Shown one piece after another: positions 42,095 through 51,548 of a stretch of 64,000 nt of DNA. The notes under the pieces are model-generated. The model was not told the origin of the DNA. It saw only the letters and a list, made by a program, of their open reading frames with translations, and searched no databases. The first letter of the stretch is position 1. Every line of letters starts with the position of its first letter. The translations under genes and the position numbers were made by a program. Origin of the DNA: Ruegeria sp. HKCCD8929 (GTDB lineage: Bacteria; Pseudomonadota; Alphaproteobacteria; Rhodobacterales; Rhodobacteraceae); contig NZ_WPZY01000002.1 in assembly GCF_013031405.1 (NCBI RefSeq), positions 1 to 64,000 on the forward strand, given 5' to 3'.

Positions 42095-43899
42095 CAGAAG
42101 GCCTGTCCTATGCCGATATAGAATTGCAGCCCGTCATCATCCGGGCCCTGCACCGGATAGGCCAGATCGAAGCGCAGTGGGCCGAAGCCGCCCAGATCGT
42201 AGCGGACACCCAGACCGGCGCCGGAATGATGAGCGGAATCGCCGCTGACGAACGAGGAGCTGTCCACTGCGCCGTAGTCATAGAACCCTACCAGCGACAG
42301 CGCATCGGTCACGCGGCCGCGTACCTCGGCGGAGAGGCCGAGAAAAGAGCGCCCGCCGGCAGTCTGACCGTTCACGGGGATGCCGAGGCTTTCGAAGGCC
42401 TGACCGCGCACGGTTCCGGCGCCGCCCGAGAAGAATAAGAAATCGGGGCTGACATTGTCTGCCGATGGCCCGATGACCGAGCCGACCTGCACCCGTCCGG
42501 CCAGAACCAGCCGCCCGGCGGTGCCGATATCCCAATAGCCGCGCCCGTCCAGATAAAGGCGCAGGCCCGAGTCGCTGTCGGAGAGGCCAAGGAACGGCTG
42601 TGCCTGCGCGTCCAGGTAGAAGCCGCGTGTGGCGCTGACCTTGCTGTCGCGCTCATCCCATTCCGAACGCAGCGGTAGCACCAGGTAGCGGAACTTGCGC
42701 CCCTCGCCATAGGCGTCATCGGCATCCGCGTAGGCGAAGGCCACCGACGCCTCGGCGTAGAGCCGGTCGGAAAAGGTGCGGCGCGCACCATAGCCCAGTG
42801 CGGCGCGGGTGACGTTGTAATGGGTGCGGTTGCGGCGCTCGATCTCGGCGACGTAGAAGGTGCTGTCATCCGGTCCCAGCCGGTCGGGCTGATCCAGACG
42901 CAGACCGATCCGGCCATCGATATCCTCGGTCCCGCCGATATTGCGTATGCTGGCCTCGAACCGCAGCCGTTCGGCGCCGCCAAAGAGATTGCGGTGCAGC
43001 CAGGTGGTGCTGACATCCAGCCCCTCGCGCGATGAGATTTCGACCCCGAAGGTGAACCGCCTTTTGGGCATATCCTCGAACGTGGCGTCGAAATCCAGCG
43101 AGCCGTCGGGGTTGGGGGTTTCGCGTTCCTGCAGCGAAACCACGCTGAACGTGCCGGTGCGGCGCAGGCGGGTGCCCACTCGTTGCACCTTGTCCGGCGA
43201 ATAGATCTCGCCGGTGGGAAAGCCCGCGATGCGTTCGATGGACCGGGCGCGCACGTCGCTGTCGCCCTGTATGAACATCCTGCCGAAGGTCAGTTTCGGA
43301 CCCGGCAGAAGCTCGATATCGGTGTCCAGCGTTGCCTGGCTGTGGCGGGCGGTGATCCTCTGGTCGCCGATATCGGCCTTGGCGTGGCCCACATTCTTCC
43401 AGCCCAGCACCCCGGCGCGCGCGGCATCCTGAATGATGCTGGTATTGGCGGGGGCGCCCCGGGCAAACCCGTCGGGAAGTTCGGTGCCGCGTGCGAGCGG
43501 TGCAATCCGGGCGGTGCCGAAGCGGAAGGCCGGGCCGGTCTGTACCGCGATGTCGATCCGGTTCACCTGTGCGGGCGAGTTGAGCGGGTCGATATTGGCG
43601 GCCTCGCGCCCGTCGAGGCGGATGCTGACGACCGGGCTGAAATACCCTTCGTCATAGAGGATCTGCACCAGTGTCCGGTAATCGGACAGCGACGCCGACA
43701 ACAGTTCGAGCGGGGTTTCGAGGCCGCGCGCCTCGGCGGTCAGGACCGAGGAGGTCTCGGCGATCCGGTCCCGCAGGTCGCTGGATGCGCCGGGCGTGGA
43801 CAGGGTTGTTTCCAGTGCGCCTGCCGAGTCAGCCGTTGCCAGAACGCAGAGTATGAACAGCCCGCGCTTCAAGGCATTCCACGGCCTTTTCGATGTCAT
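42094..43899 (-). CDS. tamA: Outer-membrane assembly protein TamA (BamA/Omp85 family)
   Basis: The 601-residue protein has a signal peptide (about residues 1-28), POTRA domains to about residue 260 (RTLVQILYDEGYFSPVVSIR is typical of POTRA), and a C-terminal 16-strand Omp85 barrel. The barrel contains GGAGTVRGQAFESLG (the VRGF-like lid motif) and ends IGIGQAF with a terminal Phe. The start at 43899 removes an unrelated N-terminal extension. It is coupled to tamB. Confidence 0.93.
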   Translation of the reverse strand: MTSKRPWNALKRGLFILCVLATADSAGALETTLSTPGASSDLRDRIAETSSVLTAEARGLETPLELLSASLSDYRTLVQILYDEGYFSPVVSIRLDGREAANIDPLNSPAQVNRIDIAVQTGPAFRFGTARIAPLARGTELPDGFARGAPANTSIIQDAARAGVLGWKNVGHAKADIGDQRITARHSQATLDTDIELLPGPKLTFGRMFIQGDSDVRARSIERIAGFPTGEIYSPDKVQRVGTRLRRTGTFSVVSLQERETPNPDGSLDFDATFEDMPKRRFTFGVEISSREGLDVSTTWLHRNLFGGAERLRFEASIRNIGGTEDIDGRIGLRLDQPDRLGPDDSTFYVAEIERRNRTHYNVTRAALGYGARRTFSDRLYAEASVAFAYADADDAYGEGRKFRYLVLPLRSEWDERDSKVSATRGFYLDAQAQPFLGLSDSDSGLRLYLDGRGYWDIGTAGRLVLAGRVQVGSVIGPSADNVSPDFLFFSGGAGTVRGQAFESLGIPVNGQTAGGRSFLGLSAEVRGRVTDALSLVGFYDYGAVDSSSFVSGDSAHHSGAGLGVRYDLGGFGPLRFDLAYPVQGPDDDGLQFYIGIGQAF

Positions 43900-44051
43900 G
43901 GCACGGCTCCAAACTGCCCCAACTCGCGAATATCCGCTGCCGCGCAACTGACTCGCGGCTCAATATCCGTCAGTTAGATCATCCGGGCGCCGGGATGAAA
44001 AGAGCCTTGGCGTCTATCTTGGGTCGCGGGGTCTGGTGGGGCCCGCCGCGG

Positions 44052-45281
44052 TCAGCCGTTTGCGCCCCTGAACCATCGGATGATGGCGGCGCGGTCTTCG
44101 GGCTCCATGAAGGTCACGTTGGCGGGCGGCATCGCGTGGCTGATGCCGGCCTGCAGATAGATCGCCTGCGCGTTGCGGGCGACATCGGCCTCGGTTTCCA
44201 GGAGCACGCCCTTGGGCGCCCAGAGCATGCCTTCCCACACCGGCTCGCGCGCGTGGCACATCGAGCAGCGGCCCAGCACCACGTCATGTGCCTCGGAAAA
44301 GCCGGGGGCTGCGGCATAGCGCTGTTCGTAAGCGGTCAGGGGCTGCGCCTCGGCCTCTTCCAGGGTCTGGTGCATGGGCGCGGTAGACAGCCAGATGATG
44401 GCGAGAAACAGCAGCGCGGTGGCCAGCCAGGTCCAGGTGGGGTTGCCGGTGCGGGCGTGCATCGTGTTGAAATAGTGCCGGATGGTCACGCCCATCAGGA
44501 AGACGAGGCTGGCGATGATCCAGTTGTACTCGGTGGCAAAGGCCAGCGGGTAGTGGTTGGAGAGCATCAGGAACAACACCGGCAGCGTCAGGTAGTTGTT
44601 GTGGGTCGAGCGCAGCTTGGCGATCTTGCCGTATTTCGGATCGGGCGTACGCCCGGCCTTGAGGTCGTCGACCACGACGCGCTGGTTCGGCATGATGATG
44701 AAGAACACATTCGCGGTCATGATCGTGGCGGTGAAGGCGCCCAGATGCAGCATCATGGCGCGGCCGGTGAAGATCTGGTTATAGCCCCAGCCCATGATGA
44801 CCAGCAGCACGAAGAGCAGCACCATCAGCAGGGTCGGGCGTTCGCCCAGGCCCGATTTGCACAGGAAGTCGTAGACCAGCCAGCCGATGCTCAGCGAAGC
44901 GGCCGAGATCAGGATGCCCTGCCACAGCGCCAGATCGGCCTTGGAGGCGTCGATCAGATACAGCTCGCCGCCCACCCAGTAGACGATCATCAGGAGTGCC
45001 GCGCCGCTCAGCCAGGTCGCATAGCTTTCCCATTTGAACCAGGTCAGATGCTCGGGCATCTGCTCGGGCGCCACCAGGTATTTGCGGATGTGATAGAATC
45101 CGCCGCCATGCACCTGCCATTCCTCGCCATGGGCGCCGGGCGGCAGATCGGGGGCTTGGCGCAGGCCCAGGTCCAGCGCGATGAAATAGAAGGACGATCC
45201 GATCCAGGCGATTGCCGTGATCACGTGCAGCCAGCGCACCGCAAAGGCGATCCAGTCCCAGAAGGCGGCAAGGTCGTACAT
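44052..45281 (-). CDS. puuD: Membrane urate hydroxylase with cytochrome c domain (PuuD)
   Basis: The 409-residue protein has eight or so membrane helices (first AFAVRWLHVITAIAWIGSSF) followed by a C-terminal cytochrome c domain with heme motif CSMCH and axial Met in AMPPANVTFM. PuuD oxidises urate to 5-hydroxyisourate and passes electrons to the respiratory chain instead of making H2O2. It is divergent from a LysR gene and next to uraH, which uses its product. Confidence 0.93.
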   Translation of the reverse strand: MYDLAAFWDWIAFAVRWLHVITAIAWIGSSFYFIALDLGLRQAPDLPPGAHGEEWQVHGGGFYHIRKYLVAPEQMPEHLTWFKWESYATWLSGAALLMIVYWVGGELYLIDASKADLALWQGILISAASLSIGWLVYDFLCKSGLGERPTLLMVLLFVLLVIMGWGYNQIFTGRAMMLHLGAFTATIMTANVFFIIMPNQRVVVDDLKAGRTPDPKYGKIAKLRSTHNNYLTLPVLFLMLSNHYPLAFATEYNWIIASLVFLMGVTIRHYFNTMHARTGNPTWTWLATALLFLAIIWLSTAPMHQTLEEAEAQPLTAYEQRYAAAPGFSEAHDVVLGRCSMCHAREPVWEGMLWAPKGVLLETEADVARNAQAIYLQAGISHAMPPANVTFMEPEDRAAIIRWFRGANG

Positions 45282-45378
45282 AGGGGCAGTCTCCGCTTGA
45301 TTGGCGCCACACTAGGCAAGCCGGGTTTTCTTCGGTATTCCCGTATATTGCCAAGCTGTATCAAAAATTTCCGAAAAG

Positions 45379-46302
45379 ATGTCCTATCTCGACAACATAC
45401 GCACCTTTGTCCGGGTCTACGAGCTGGGCAGCATGTCCGCGGCGGGGCGCGATCTGCGGATCTCGCCGGCGGTGACCTCGGCGCGCATTTCGCAGCTTGA
45501 GGATCATCTGAGCGTGCGGCTGTTCCAGCGTACCACGCGCAACCTGACGCCGACCGAGCAGGGGCAGGCCTTTTATCCCGGCGCGGTGGCGGTGCTTGAG
45601 GCGGTGGATGACGCCGAGGCCAAGGTGATGCACCTGACCGAGGCGCCGCGCGGCTCGCTGTTCGTGGCCGCCCCCTTCGGGGTCGGGCGGCGGTTGCTGG
45701 CGCCACAGGTGCCGGAGTTTCTGGCGGAATACCCCGAGATCGACGTGCGATTGCGGCTGACAGACCGCTCGGTGGATCTGACGACCGAGGGGCTGGATCT
45801 GGCGTTCTTCATCGGTCAGCCTGAGGACAGCACGCTGCGTATCCGCAAGATCGCCGATTGCCAGCGGGTGCTGTGCGCGGCGCCGGATTATGTCGAGCGC
45901 AGGGGTATGCCCGCGTCTGGCGAGGCGCTGATCGCAGACGGCCACGAGTGCCTGAACCTGCGCTTTCCCGGGGCAACCGAGTTCCAGTGGGTGTTGCAGA
46001 CGGCGGACGGACCGAAACGCTTTGCGGTCTCGGGCCGGTTCGAATGCGACGATGGAGACGTGCTGACGGATTGGGCACTGTCGGGTCAGGGGATCGCGCT
46101 GAAGCCGGTGTTCGAGATCGCGGCGCATCTGAAATCCGGGAGCCTGGTGCCGGTGGCCACGCAGACACCGCCGGTGCCGGTGCAGATGGCGTGCCTCTAT
46201 ACCCACCGCAGGCATCAGGACCCGAAAACGCGGTTGTTCATGGAATTCATGACCGCCCGCATCGGCGTGTCCGTGCGCGAGGCGGAAAAGCAAGCAGGCT
46301 GA
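45379..46302 (+). CDS. LysR family transcriptional regulator
   Basis: The 307-residue LysR protein has N-terminal MSYLDNIRTFVRVYELGSMS and helix-turn-helix AAGRDLRISPAVTSARISQL, then an effector domain. It sits divergent from puuD (97 bp gap) and convergent with uraH, which makes it the likely regulator of this purine cluster. No T-N11-A box was assigned with confidence. Confidence 0.88.
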   Translation: MSYLDNIRTFVRVYELGSMSAAGRDLRISPAVTSARISQLEDHLSVRLFQRTTRNLTPTEQGQAFYPGAVAVLEAVDDAEAKVMHLTEAPRGSLFVAAPFGVGRRLLAPQVPEFLAEYPEIDVRLRLTDRSVDLTTEGLDLAFFIGQPEDSTLRIRKIADCQRVLCAAPDYVERRGMPASGEALIADGHECLNLRFPGATEFQWVLQTADGPKRFAVSGRFECDDGDVLTDWALSGQGIALKPVFEIAAHLKSGSLVPVATQTPPVPVQMACLYTHRRHQDPKTRLFMEFMTARIGVSVREAEKQAG

Positions 46303-46329
46303 GGAGCCGGGGCGCTCCAGCCCCTGTTT

Positions 46330-46487
46330 GCGCCCTACGGGCGCGGCACAGCGTTGGGCCGGGCGCCGTGCCCTGACGGGCCCGGCGGGGCCTGATCCAT
46401 AGGGTGGTACGATGAGAGCTGGCGCAATCCCGCCGCGCCTGCAAGGCGCGGCGTCCGGCCCAACGGGAGGCTGGCCTTTCAGGCCAG
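46330..46487. terminator. Cluster of four hairpins between convergent lysR and uraH
   Basis: Perfect stems are GCGCCC/GGGCGC (46330-46335 with 46339-46344), CGCCGCGCCT/AGGCGCGGCG (46431-46440 with 46444-46453), CTGGCCT/AGGCCAG (46471-46477 with 46481-46487), and a long-range pair GTTGGGCCGG/CCGGCCCAAC (46353-46362 with 46455-46464). It probably works as a two-way transcription stop between facing genes. It may also be an extragenic palindromic repeat. Confidence 0.6.
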
Positions 46488-46518
46488 TCCGACGGGCGGG
46501 AGCCCCTATTGGTCCGGT

Positions 46519-46875
46519 TCAGCTGCCTCGGTAGGTGGAATAGCCGTAGGGCGAGAGAAGCAGGGGCACGTGGTAATGCGCCTCGGTGTCCGACATGCCG
46601 AAGCGGATGGGGATCTGGTCGAGAAACAGGGGCTCGGATGCATCCAGCGATCCGGCACGCAGGTAGTCTCCGGCGAAGAACACCAGCTCATACTCTCCGG
46701 TTTGGAACGCGTCCTGTGGCAGGATCGGGGTGTCGGTTCGCCCATCCTCGTTGGTCACCCGCTCGGCCAGCTTGGTCCGGTCCTCGCCTTCGAGCCGATA
46801 GAGCACGATCTTCATTCCCGCAGCGGGCACGCCGGTTGCGGTGTCCAGAACGTGGGTCGTCAGATATCCTGCCAT
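46519..46875 (-). CDS. uraH: 5-Hydroxyisourate hydrolase
   Basis: The 118-residue transthyretin-like enzyme hydrolyses 5-hydroxyisourate to OHCU. The N-terminal [19 protein letters not shown] holds the catalytic His, and the C-terminal tetrapeptide YRGS (end [11 protein letters not shown]) is the hallmark that separates it from transthyretin. A GCAGGAGG site precedes the ATG. It acts between PuuD and the OHCU decarboxylase domain coded just across the divergent promoter region. Confidence 0.96.
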   Translation of the reverse strand: MAGYLTTHVLDTATGVPAAGMKIVLYRLEGEDRTKLAERVTNEDGRTDTPILPQDAFQTGEYELVFFAGDYLRAGSLDASEPLFLDQIPIRFGMSDTEAHYHVPLLLSPYGYSTYRGS

Positions 46876-46959
46876 GGTCCAATCCTCCTGCCTTGACCAT
46901 CAGATGTGCCGCAAGCGGCGCGGCTTGGCAAACGCGAACCATTTGACACAGTCTCAGGA

Positions 46960-47032
46960 AGTTTTTGAAACTCTCAGCCGAGCGGCCTGTTTCTATGGGA
47001 TTATAAGAAGAATCGGAAACAGCGTTCTGTTT
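46960..47032. promoter_or_regulatory. Divergent uraH-puuE regulatory region with two dyads
   Basis: AGTTT-TTG-AAACT (46960-46972) and AAACAG-CGTT-CTGTTT (47017-47032) are perfect short dyads in the AT-rich middle of the 231-bp gap. A TTGACA at 46943-46948 could be a -35 box for rightward transcription. The protein that binds is not known; the nearby LysR is a candidate. Confidence 0.45.
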
Positions 47033-47106
47033 GATTTGAAAATCTTTCGGTCCGAAACGCGCTATTGCTCGTCAGGACAACATCAACCCCGGAGACGGAC
47101 ACCACC

Positions 47107-48525
47107 ATGCAGCCCCCCCGCTATCCCCGCGACATGATCGGTTACGGCGCCCGGCCGCCGCAGGCGCGCTGGCCGAACGGTGCCAAGATCGCCGTGCAGA
47201 TCGTGCTGAACTATGAAGAGGGGGGCGAGAACTGCATCCTGCATGGCGATGCGGCCTCCGAGGCGTTCCTGTCCGAGATCGTCGGCGCGGCGCAATGGCC
47301 TGGCCAGCGGCACTGGAACATGGAATCGATCTATGAATACGGCGCGCGGGCCGGGTTCTGGCGGTTGCACCGGTTGATGAAGGATATTCCCGTCACTGTT
47401 TACGGCGTTGCCTCGGCGCTGGCGCGGTCTCCGGATCAAGTGGCGGCGATGAAGGAGGCCGGGTGGGAGATCGCGTCCCATGGGCTGAAATGGATCGAAT
47501 ACAAGGACGCCGCCGAGGAGGACGAGCGCGCCGATATGGATGAGGCGATCCGGCTGCATACCGAGGTGGTCGGGGAGCGCCCGCGCGGCTGGTATACCGG
47601 GCGCTGCTCGGTCAACACGGTGCGGCTGGCGGCTGAAGAGGGCGGGTTCGACTACATCGCCGACACCTATGCCGACGATCTGCCCTATTGGGAGCGGATG
47701 GGCGGGCGGGATCAGTTGATCGTTCCCTACACGCTCGACTGCAACGACATGCGCTTTGCCACGCCGCAGGGGTTCAACTCGGGCGATCAGTTCTATGCCT
47801 ATCTCAAGGACACGTTCGACGCGCTTTATGCCGAGGGCGAGGCGGGGGCGCCGAAGATGATGTCGGTCGGGCTGCATTGCCGCCTGATCGGGCGTCCGGG
47901 GCGGGTGATGGCGCTGAAGCGCTTCCTCGACTACGCGCAGGGGCATCAGGACGTGTGGTTTGCCACGCGTCTCCAGATTGCCGAGCATTGGGCGGCGGAG
48001 CATCCGCCAGTTGCCCATCCGCGCCCGTCGCAGATGGATCGCAATGCGTTCGTGGCAGCCTATGGTGGCGTGTTCGAGCATTCCGCCTGGATTGCCGAGC
48101 GCGCATATGAGTTGGAGCTCGGACCCGCGCATGATACCGCTGGCGGGCTGCACAACGCGCTGGCACGCATGTTCCGGTCCGCGTCCGGGGACGAACGGCT
48201 GGGCGTGTTGACAGCGCATCCGGATCTGGCGGGCAAGCTTGCGCAGGCCAAGCGGCTGACCGCCGAGAGCACGTCCGAGCAGGCCTCGGCCGGGCTCGAC
48301 GCGCTGACGGATGAGGAACGGGAGACATTCACCGCACTTAACCAGCGTTACACGGAGAAGTTCGGTTTTCCCTTCATCATTGCGGTGCGGGATCATGACA
48401 AGGCCTCGATTCTGGCCGCGTTCCAGCGCCGGGTCGAACAGGACCGCGACACGGAGTTTGCCGAGGCCTGCCGTCAGGTCGAGCGTATCGCCGCGTTTCG
48501 TCTGCGCGACCTGCTGCCGTCATGA
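47107..48525 (+). CDS. puuE: Bifunctional allantoinase (PuuE) / OHCU decarboxylase
   Basis: The 472-residue protein is a fusion. Residues 1-300 are a PuuE polysaccharide-deacetylase-like allantoinase (MIGYGARPPQARWPNGAKIA, YTGRCSVNTVRLAAEEGGFD, SVGLHCRLIGRPGR). Residues about 310-472 are OHCU decarboxylase (FEHSAWIAERAYELE, NQRYTEKFGFPFIIAVRDHD). One chain thus makes (S)-allantoin from OHCU and then opens it to allantoate. The ATG at 47107 gives the normal PuuE start. It is followed by allA with a 4-bp overlap. Confidence 0.92.
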   Translation: MQPPRYPRDMIGYGARPPQARWPNGAKIAVQIVLNYEEGGENCILHGDAASEAFLSEIVGAAQWPGQRHWNMESIYEYGARAGFWRLHRLMKDIPVTVYGVASALARSPDQVAAMKEAGWEIASHGLKWIEYKDAAEEDERADMDEAIRLHTEVVGERPRGWYTGRCSVNTVRLAAEEGGFDYIADTYADDLPYWERMGGRDQLIVPYTLDCNDMRFATPQGFNSGDQFYAYLKDTFDALYAEGEAGAPKMMSVGLHCRLIGRPGRVMALKRFLDYAQGHQDVWFATRLQIAEHWAAEHPPVAHPRPSQMDRNAFVAAYGGVFEHSAWIAERAYELELGPAHDTAGGLHNALARMFRSASGDERLGVLTAHPDLAGKLAQAKRLTAESTSEQASAGLDALTDEERETFTALNQRYTEKFGFPFIIAVRDHDKASILAAFQRRVEQDRDTEFAEACRQVERIAAFRLRDLLPS

Positions 48526-49007
48526 GCCGGATTCTCATCGAGCCGATCTCGGCGGCGGGTTTTACGCCTTTTGGCGACCTGATCGACTGTGCCGGGGAGC
48601 CAGACAAGATCATCAATCAGGGGCAGTGTGGCCGCTATCACGACCGCGCGTCGCTGGATTTCGCCGAGGGCCGCGCCGGGATCAGCCTGTTCAACGCCAA
48701 TCCGCGCGTGCTGCCTTATCGGCTGGACATGGTCGAGCGGCACCCCGAGGGCAGTCAGGCCTTCATCCCGATGACGCATCAGCCGTTTCTGGTGATCGTG
48801 GCGCCGGATGAGGGCGGCAGGCCGGGCCGCCCGCGCGCCTTTGTCACCGAAGCGGGGCAGGCGGTGAATTACCATCGCGGCACCTGGCACGGGGTGCTGA
48901 CACCGTTGCATGGGCCGGGCCTGTTCGCGGTGGTGGACCGGATCGGTGATGGCGCCAATCTGGAAGAGTTTTGGTTCGACGACCCTTATGAGGTTGTGGC
49001 CGAATAG
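48522..49007 (+). CDS. allA: Ureidoglycolate lyase
   Basis: The 161-residue AllA splits ureidoglycolate into glyoxylate and urea. Motifs are AAGFTPFGDLIDCAG at the start, NQGQCGRYHDRASLDF and VNYHRGTWHGVLTPL, where the histidine bind-site region is conserved. The gene is coupled to puuE by ATGA. The glyoxylate it releases could be reduced by the GhrA-like enzyme coded at 57210-58145. Confidence 0.93.
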   Translation: MSRILIEPISAAGFTPFGDLIDCAGEPDKIINQGQCGRYHDRASLDFAEGRAGISLFNANPRVLPYRLDMVERHPEGSQAFIPMTHQPFLVIVAPDEGGRPGRPRAFVTEAGQAVNYHRGTWHGVLTPLHGPGLFAVVDRIGDGANLEEFWFDDPYEVVAE

Positions 49008-49071
49008 ATGAAGCCGCCGGGCAAGAAGCGGCAAGAACCCCATGAGATCCAACAGGGAGGACAGTGAGATC

Positions 49072-50499
49072 ATGGCCGACACTTCGATAGGAACGCCGGA
49101 GCAGCTCCGCGATCCGAATTACACGCCTGCGCTGCACAAGGCGGTGCCGCTGGGCATCCAGCACGTGCTGGCGATGTTCGTTTCCAACGTGACGCCCGCC
49201 ATCATCGTGGCCGGGGCCGCCGGGTTCGGGTTCGGCTCGAACTCGCCGGATTTCCCGGAGCTTTTGTATCTGATCCAGATGTCGATGCTGTTTGCCGGTG
49301 TCGCCACGCTGTTGCAGACCATCACGGTGGGGCCGGTGGGTGCCGCGCTGCCCATCGTGCAGGGGACGAGCTTTGCCTTTTTGCCGATCATGATCCCGCT
49401 GGTTGCGGGCAAGGGCGTCGATGCGCTGGGCGCGCTGTTCGGCGGTGTCATCATTGGCGGGCTGTTTCACGCCTGCCTCGGCGCGGTGATCGGCAAGATC
49501 CGTTTCGCGCTGCCACCGCTGGTGACCGGGCTGGTTGTCACCATGATCGGTCTGGCGCTGGTCAAGGTGGGTATTCAGTATGCCGCAGGCGGCGTGCCTG
49601 CCATCGGGACGCCGGAATATGGCTCATTGCTCAACTGGTCGGCGGCGCTGGTGGTGGTGCTGGCGACACTGGGGCTGAAATTCTTCACCAAGGGAATGTT
49701 GTCGGTATCGGCGGTGCTGATCGGGCTGGTGGTCGGGTATGTCTACGCGCTGATGGTGGGCATGGTGACCTTTGAGGCCATCGGCAGTAGCTGGGGCCGG
49801 GCCGCTGCCTTTGCCCTGCCGGTGCCGTTCAAATACGGGTTCGAGTTCTCGGCTGCGGCAGTGATCGGGTTCTGCCTGATGGCGTTTGTGTCGGCGGTCG
49901 AGACCGTGGGCGATGTCTCGGGCATCACCAAGGGTGGCGCGGGGCGCGAGGCCACCGATACCGAGATCGCGGGCGCGACCTATGCCGATGGTCTGGGCTC
50001 GGCTGTTGCCGGCCTGTTCGGGGCGTTTCCGAATACCTCGTTCAGCCAGAATGTCGGCCTGATCGCCATGACCGGGGTGATGAGCCGCCATGTGGTGACC
50101 TGCGGTGCGCTGTTCCTGATCCTGTGCGGGCTGGTGCCCAAGGTGGGCGCGATCATCCGCACGGTGCCCATCGAGGTGCTGGGTGGCGGCGTGATCGTGA
50201 TGTTCGGCATGGTGGTGGCTGCCGGTATCTCGATGCTGTCGGACGTGAATTGGAACCGTCGCAATATGGTGATCTTCGCCATTTCGCTCTCCATCGGTCT
50301 GGGTCTGCAGCTTGAACCCGGCGCGGTGCAGCATCTGCCGGACACGGTGCGCATCCTGATGACCAGCGGTCTGTTGCCTGCGGCACTGATCGCCATCGTG
50401 CTGAACCTGGTCCTGCCCGAGGAGTTGGCGGACGAGTCGACCGAGGAGGTTTCGGGCGGCATGGCCGGTCACGGTTCGGGCAGTTTGCCGGGGCGGTAG
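49072..50499 (+). CDS. Nucleobase:cation symporter-2 family (urate/xanthine) permease
   Basis: The 475-residue NCS2 permease has about 14 membrane segments. Family signatures are GIQHVLAMFVSNVTPAIIVA early, VSAVETVGDVSGITKGG (substrate-site glutamate) and NTSFSQNVGLIAMTGVMSR (the QN motif). The purine set around it and the sequence style make urate or xanthine the likely cargo; uracil is less likely. The start at 49072 is taken with GGGAGG upstream. It follows allA after 64 bp. Confidence 0.9.
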   Translation: MADTSIGTPEQLRDPNYTPALHKAVPLGIQHVLAMFVSNVTPAIIVAGAAGFGFGSNSPDFPELLYLIQMSMLFAGVATLLQTITVGPVGAALPIVQGTSFAFLPIMIPLVAGKGVDALGALFGGVIIGGLFHACLGAVIGKIRFALPPLVTGLVVTMIGLALVKVGIQYAAGGVPAIGTPEYGSLLNWSAALVVVLATLGLKFFTKGMLSVSAVLIGLVVGYVYALMVGMVTFEAIGSSWGRAAAFALPVPFKYGFEFSAAAVIGFCLMAFVSAVETVGDVSGITKGGAGREATDTEIAGATYADGLGSAVAGLFGAFPNTSFSQNVGLIAMTGVMSRHVVTCGALFLILCGLVPKVGAIIRTVPIEVLGGGVIVMFGMVVAAGISMLSDVNWNRRNMVIFAISLSIGLGLQLEPGAVQHLPDTVRILMTSGLLPAALIAIVLNLVLPEELADESTEEVSGGMAGHGSGSLPGR

Positions 50500-50503
50500 C
50501 GCC

Positions 50504-51493
50504 TCAGACGTCCGGTGCCATCAGGCGGGCGACGTCGAGCATGCGGGCCGAGAAGCCCCATTCGTTGTCGTACCAGCCGAAGACCCGCACCTGATTCTCG
50601 CCCACCATGCGGGTTTCCGGCCCGGCTATGACCAGCGACTCAGGCCGGGTGCGCAGGTCGGAGGAGACCAGCGGTTGATCGGTCCAGCCGAGAACCGGCG
50701 AGGCGGTTACCGCGTCGCGGAGTGCTGCGTCGAAGCTCTCGGCGCTCATGCTCCGGTCCAGGTGCACGATCAGGTCCACCGCCGACACGCTGGCGGTCGG
50801 CACCCGCACGGCGGCGCCGGAGATGCGGCCTGCCAGATGCGGCAGCACCGTGTCGATCAGGTGGGTGGCGCTGGAGGTGGTCGGCACCATCGACAGCGCG
50901 CCCGCGCGTGAGCGGGCGAGATCGCCGCGCGGGGCGTCCACCATCGGCTGGCTGTTGGTGTAGCAGTGGATCGTGGTCATGTGGGCCGAGGCGATGCCCG
51001 CGATCCCGTCGATCACCTTGACCAGCGGCGCCAGCCCATTGGTGGTGCAGGACGCGTTCGAGACGATGCGGGCATTGCCCAGCTGATCCTCGTTGGCGCC
51101 CAGCACGATGGTCACCTCAGCCGCTGGAGAAGGCCCGGAGATCAGCACCTTGCTCGCCCCCGCCGTCAGGCCCCGGCTGGCCACATCCGAGCTGCGTGCG
51201 ATGCCGGTGCAGTCGAGCAGCACGTCAATCCCGGACAGATCCACGCGGGTCATGTCGGGGCTGTGGGTCATCGGGATGGTGTGGCCATTGATTTCCAGCG
51301 CCTCGTCCCCGGCCTGAACCGTGCCCGGATAAGGGCCAAAGGTGCTGTCGTATTTGAACAGATAGGCGCAGGTTTCGAGCGGGGCGATGTCGTTGATCTG
51401 CACCAGCTCGACATCCGAGCCCTGCGGCAGGGCCAGAAGCTGCCGCAGGATCGTGCGGCCGATGCGGCCGAATCCGTTGATCGCGAGTTTCAT
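50504..51493 (-). CDS. gap: Glyceraldehyde-3-phosphate dehydrogenase, type I
   Basis: The 329-residue NAD-binding dehydrogenase has MKLAINGFGRIGRTILRQLL at the start, the NAD-specific Asp in QINDIAPLE, the catalytic cysteine in SNASCTTNGLAPLVKVI, His in HCYTNSQ, and WYDNEWGFSARM near the end. The residue four after the catalytic Cys, usually Cys, is Gly here. It stands alone, without pgk or tkt, so it may be a second gap copy with a special role. It is convergent with the permease gene by 4 bp. Confidence 0.9.
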   Translation of the reverse strand: MKLAINGFGRIGRTILRQLLALPQGSDVELVQINDIAPLETCAYLFKYDSTFGPYPGTVQAGDEALEINGHTIPMTHSPDMTRVDLSGIDVLLDCTGIARSSDVASRGLTAGASKVLISGPSPAAEVTIVLGANEDQLGNARIVSNASCTTNGLAPLVKVIDGIAGIASAHMTTIHCYTNSQPMVDAPRGDLARSRAGALSMVPTTSSATHLIDTVLPHLAGRISGAAVRVPTASVSAVDLIVHLDRSMSAESFDAALRDAVTASPVLGWTDQPLVSSDLRTRPESLVIAGPETRMVGENQVRVFGWYDNEWGFSARMLDVARLMAPDV

Positions 51494-51548
51494 GGGCCAA
51501 GCTATGGCAGGAGGGATGGGGGACCTCAATGCCCGTTTCCCGCCCGCG

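Noticed and set aside
39500-42121. An 873-codon open frame antisense to tamB.
   Set aside because: Same reason; tamB is supported by family motifs and by coupling to tamA.
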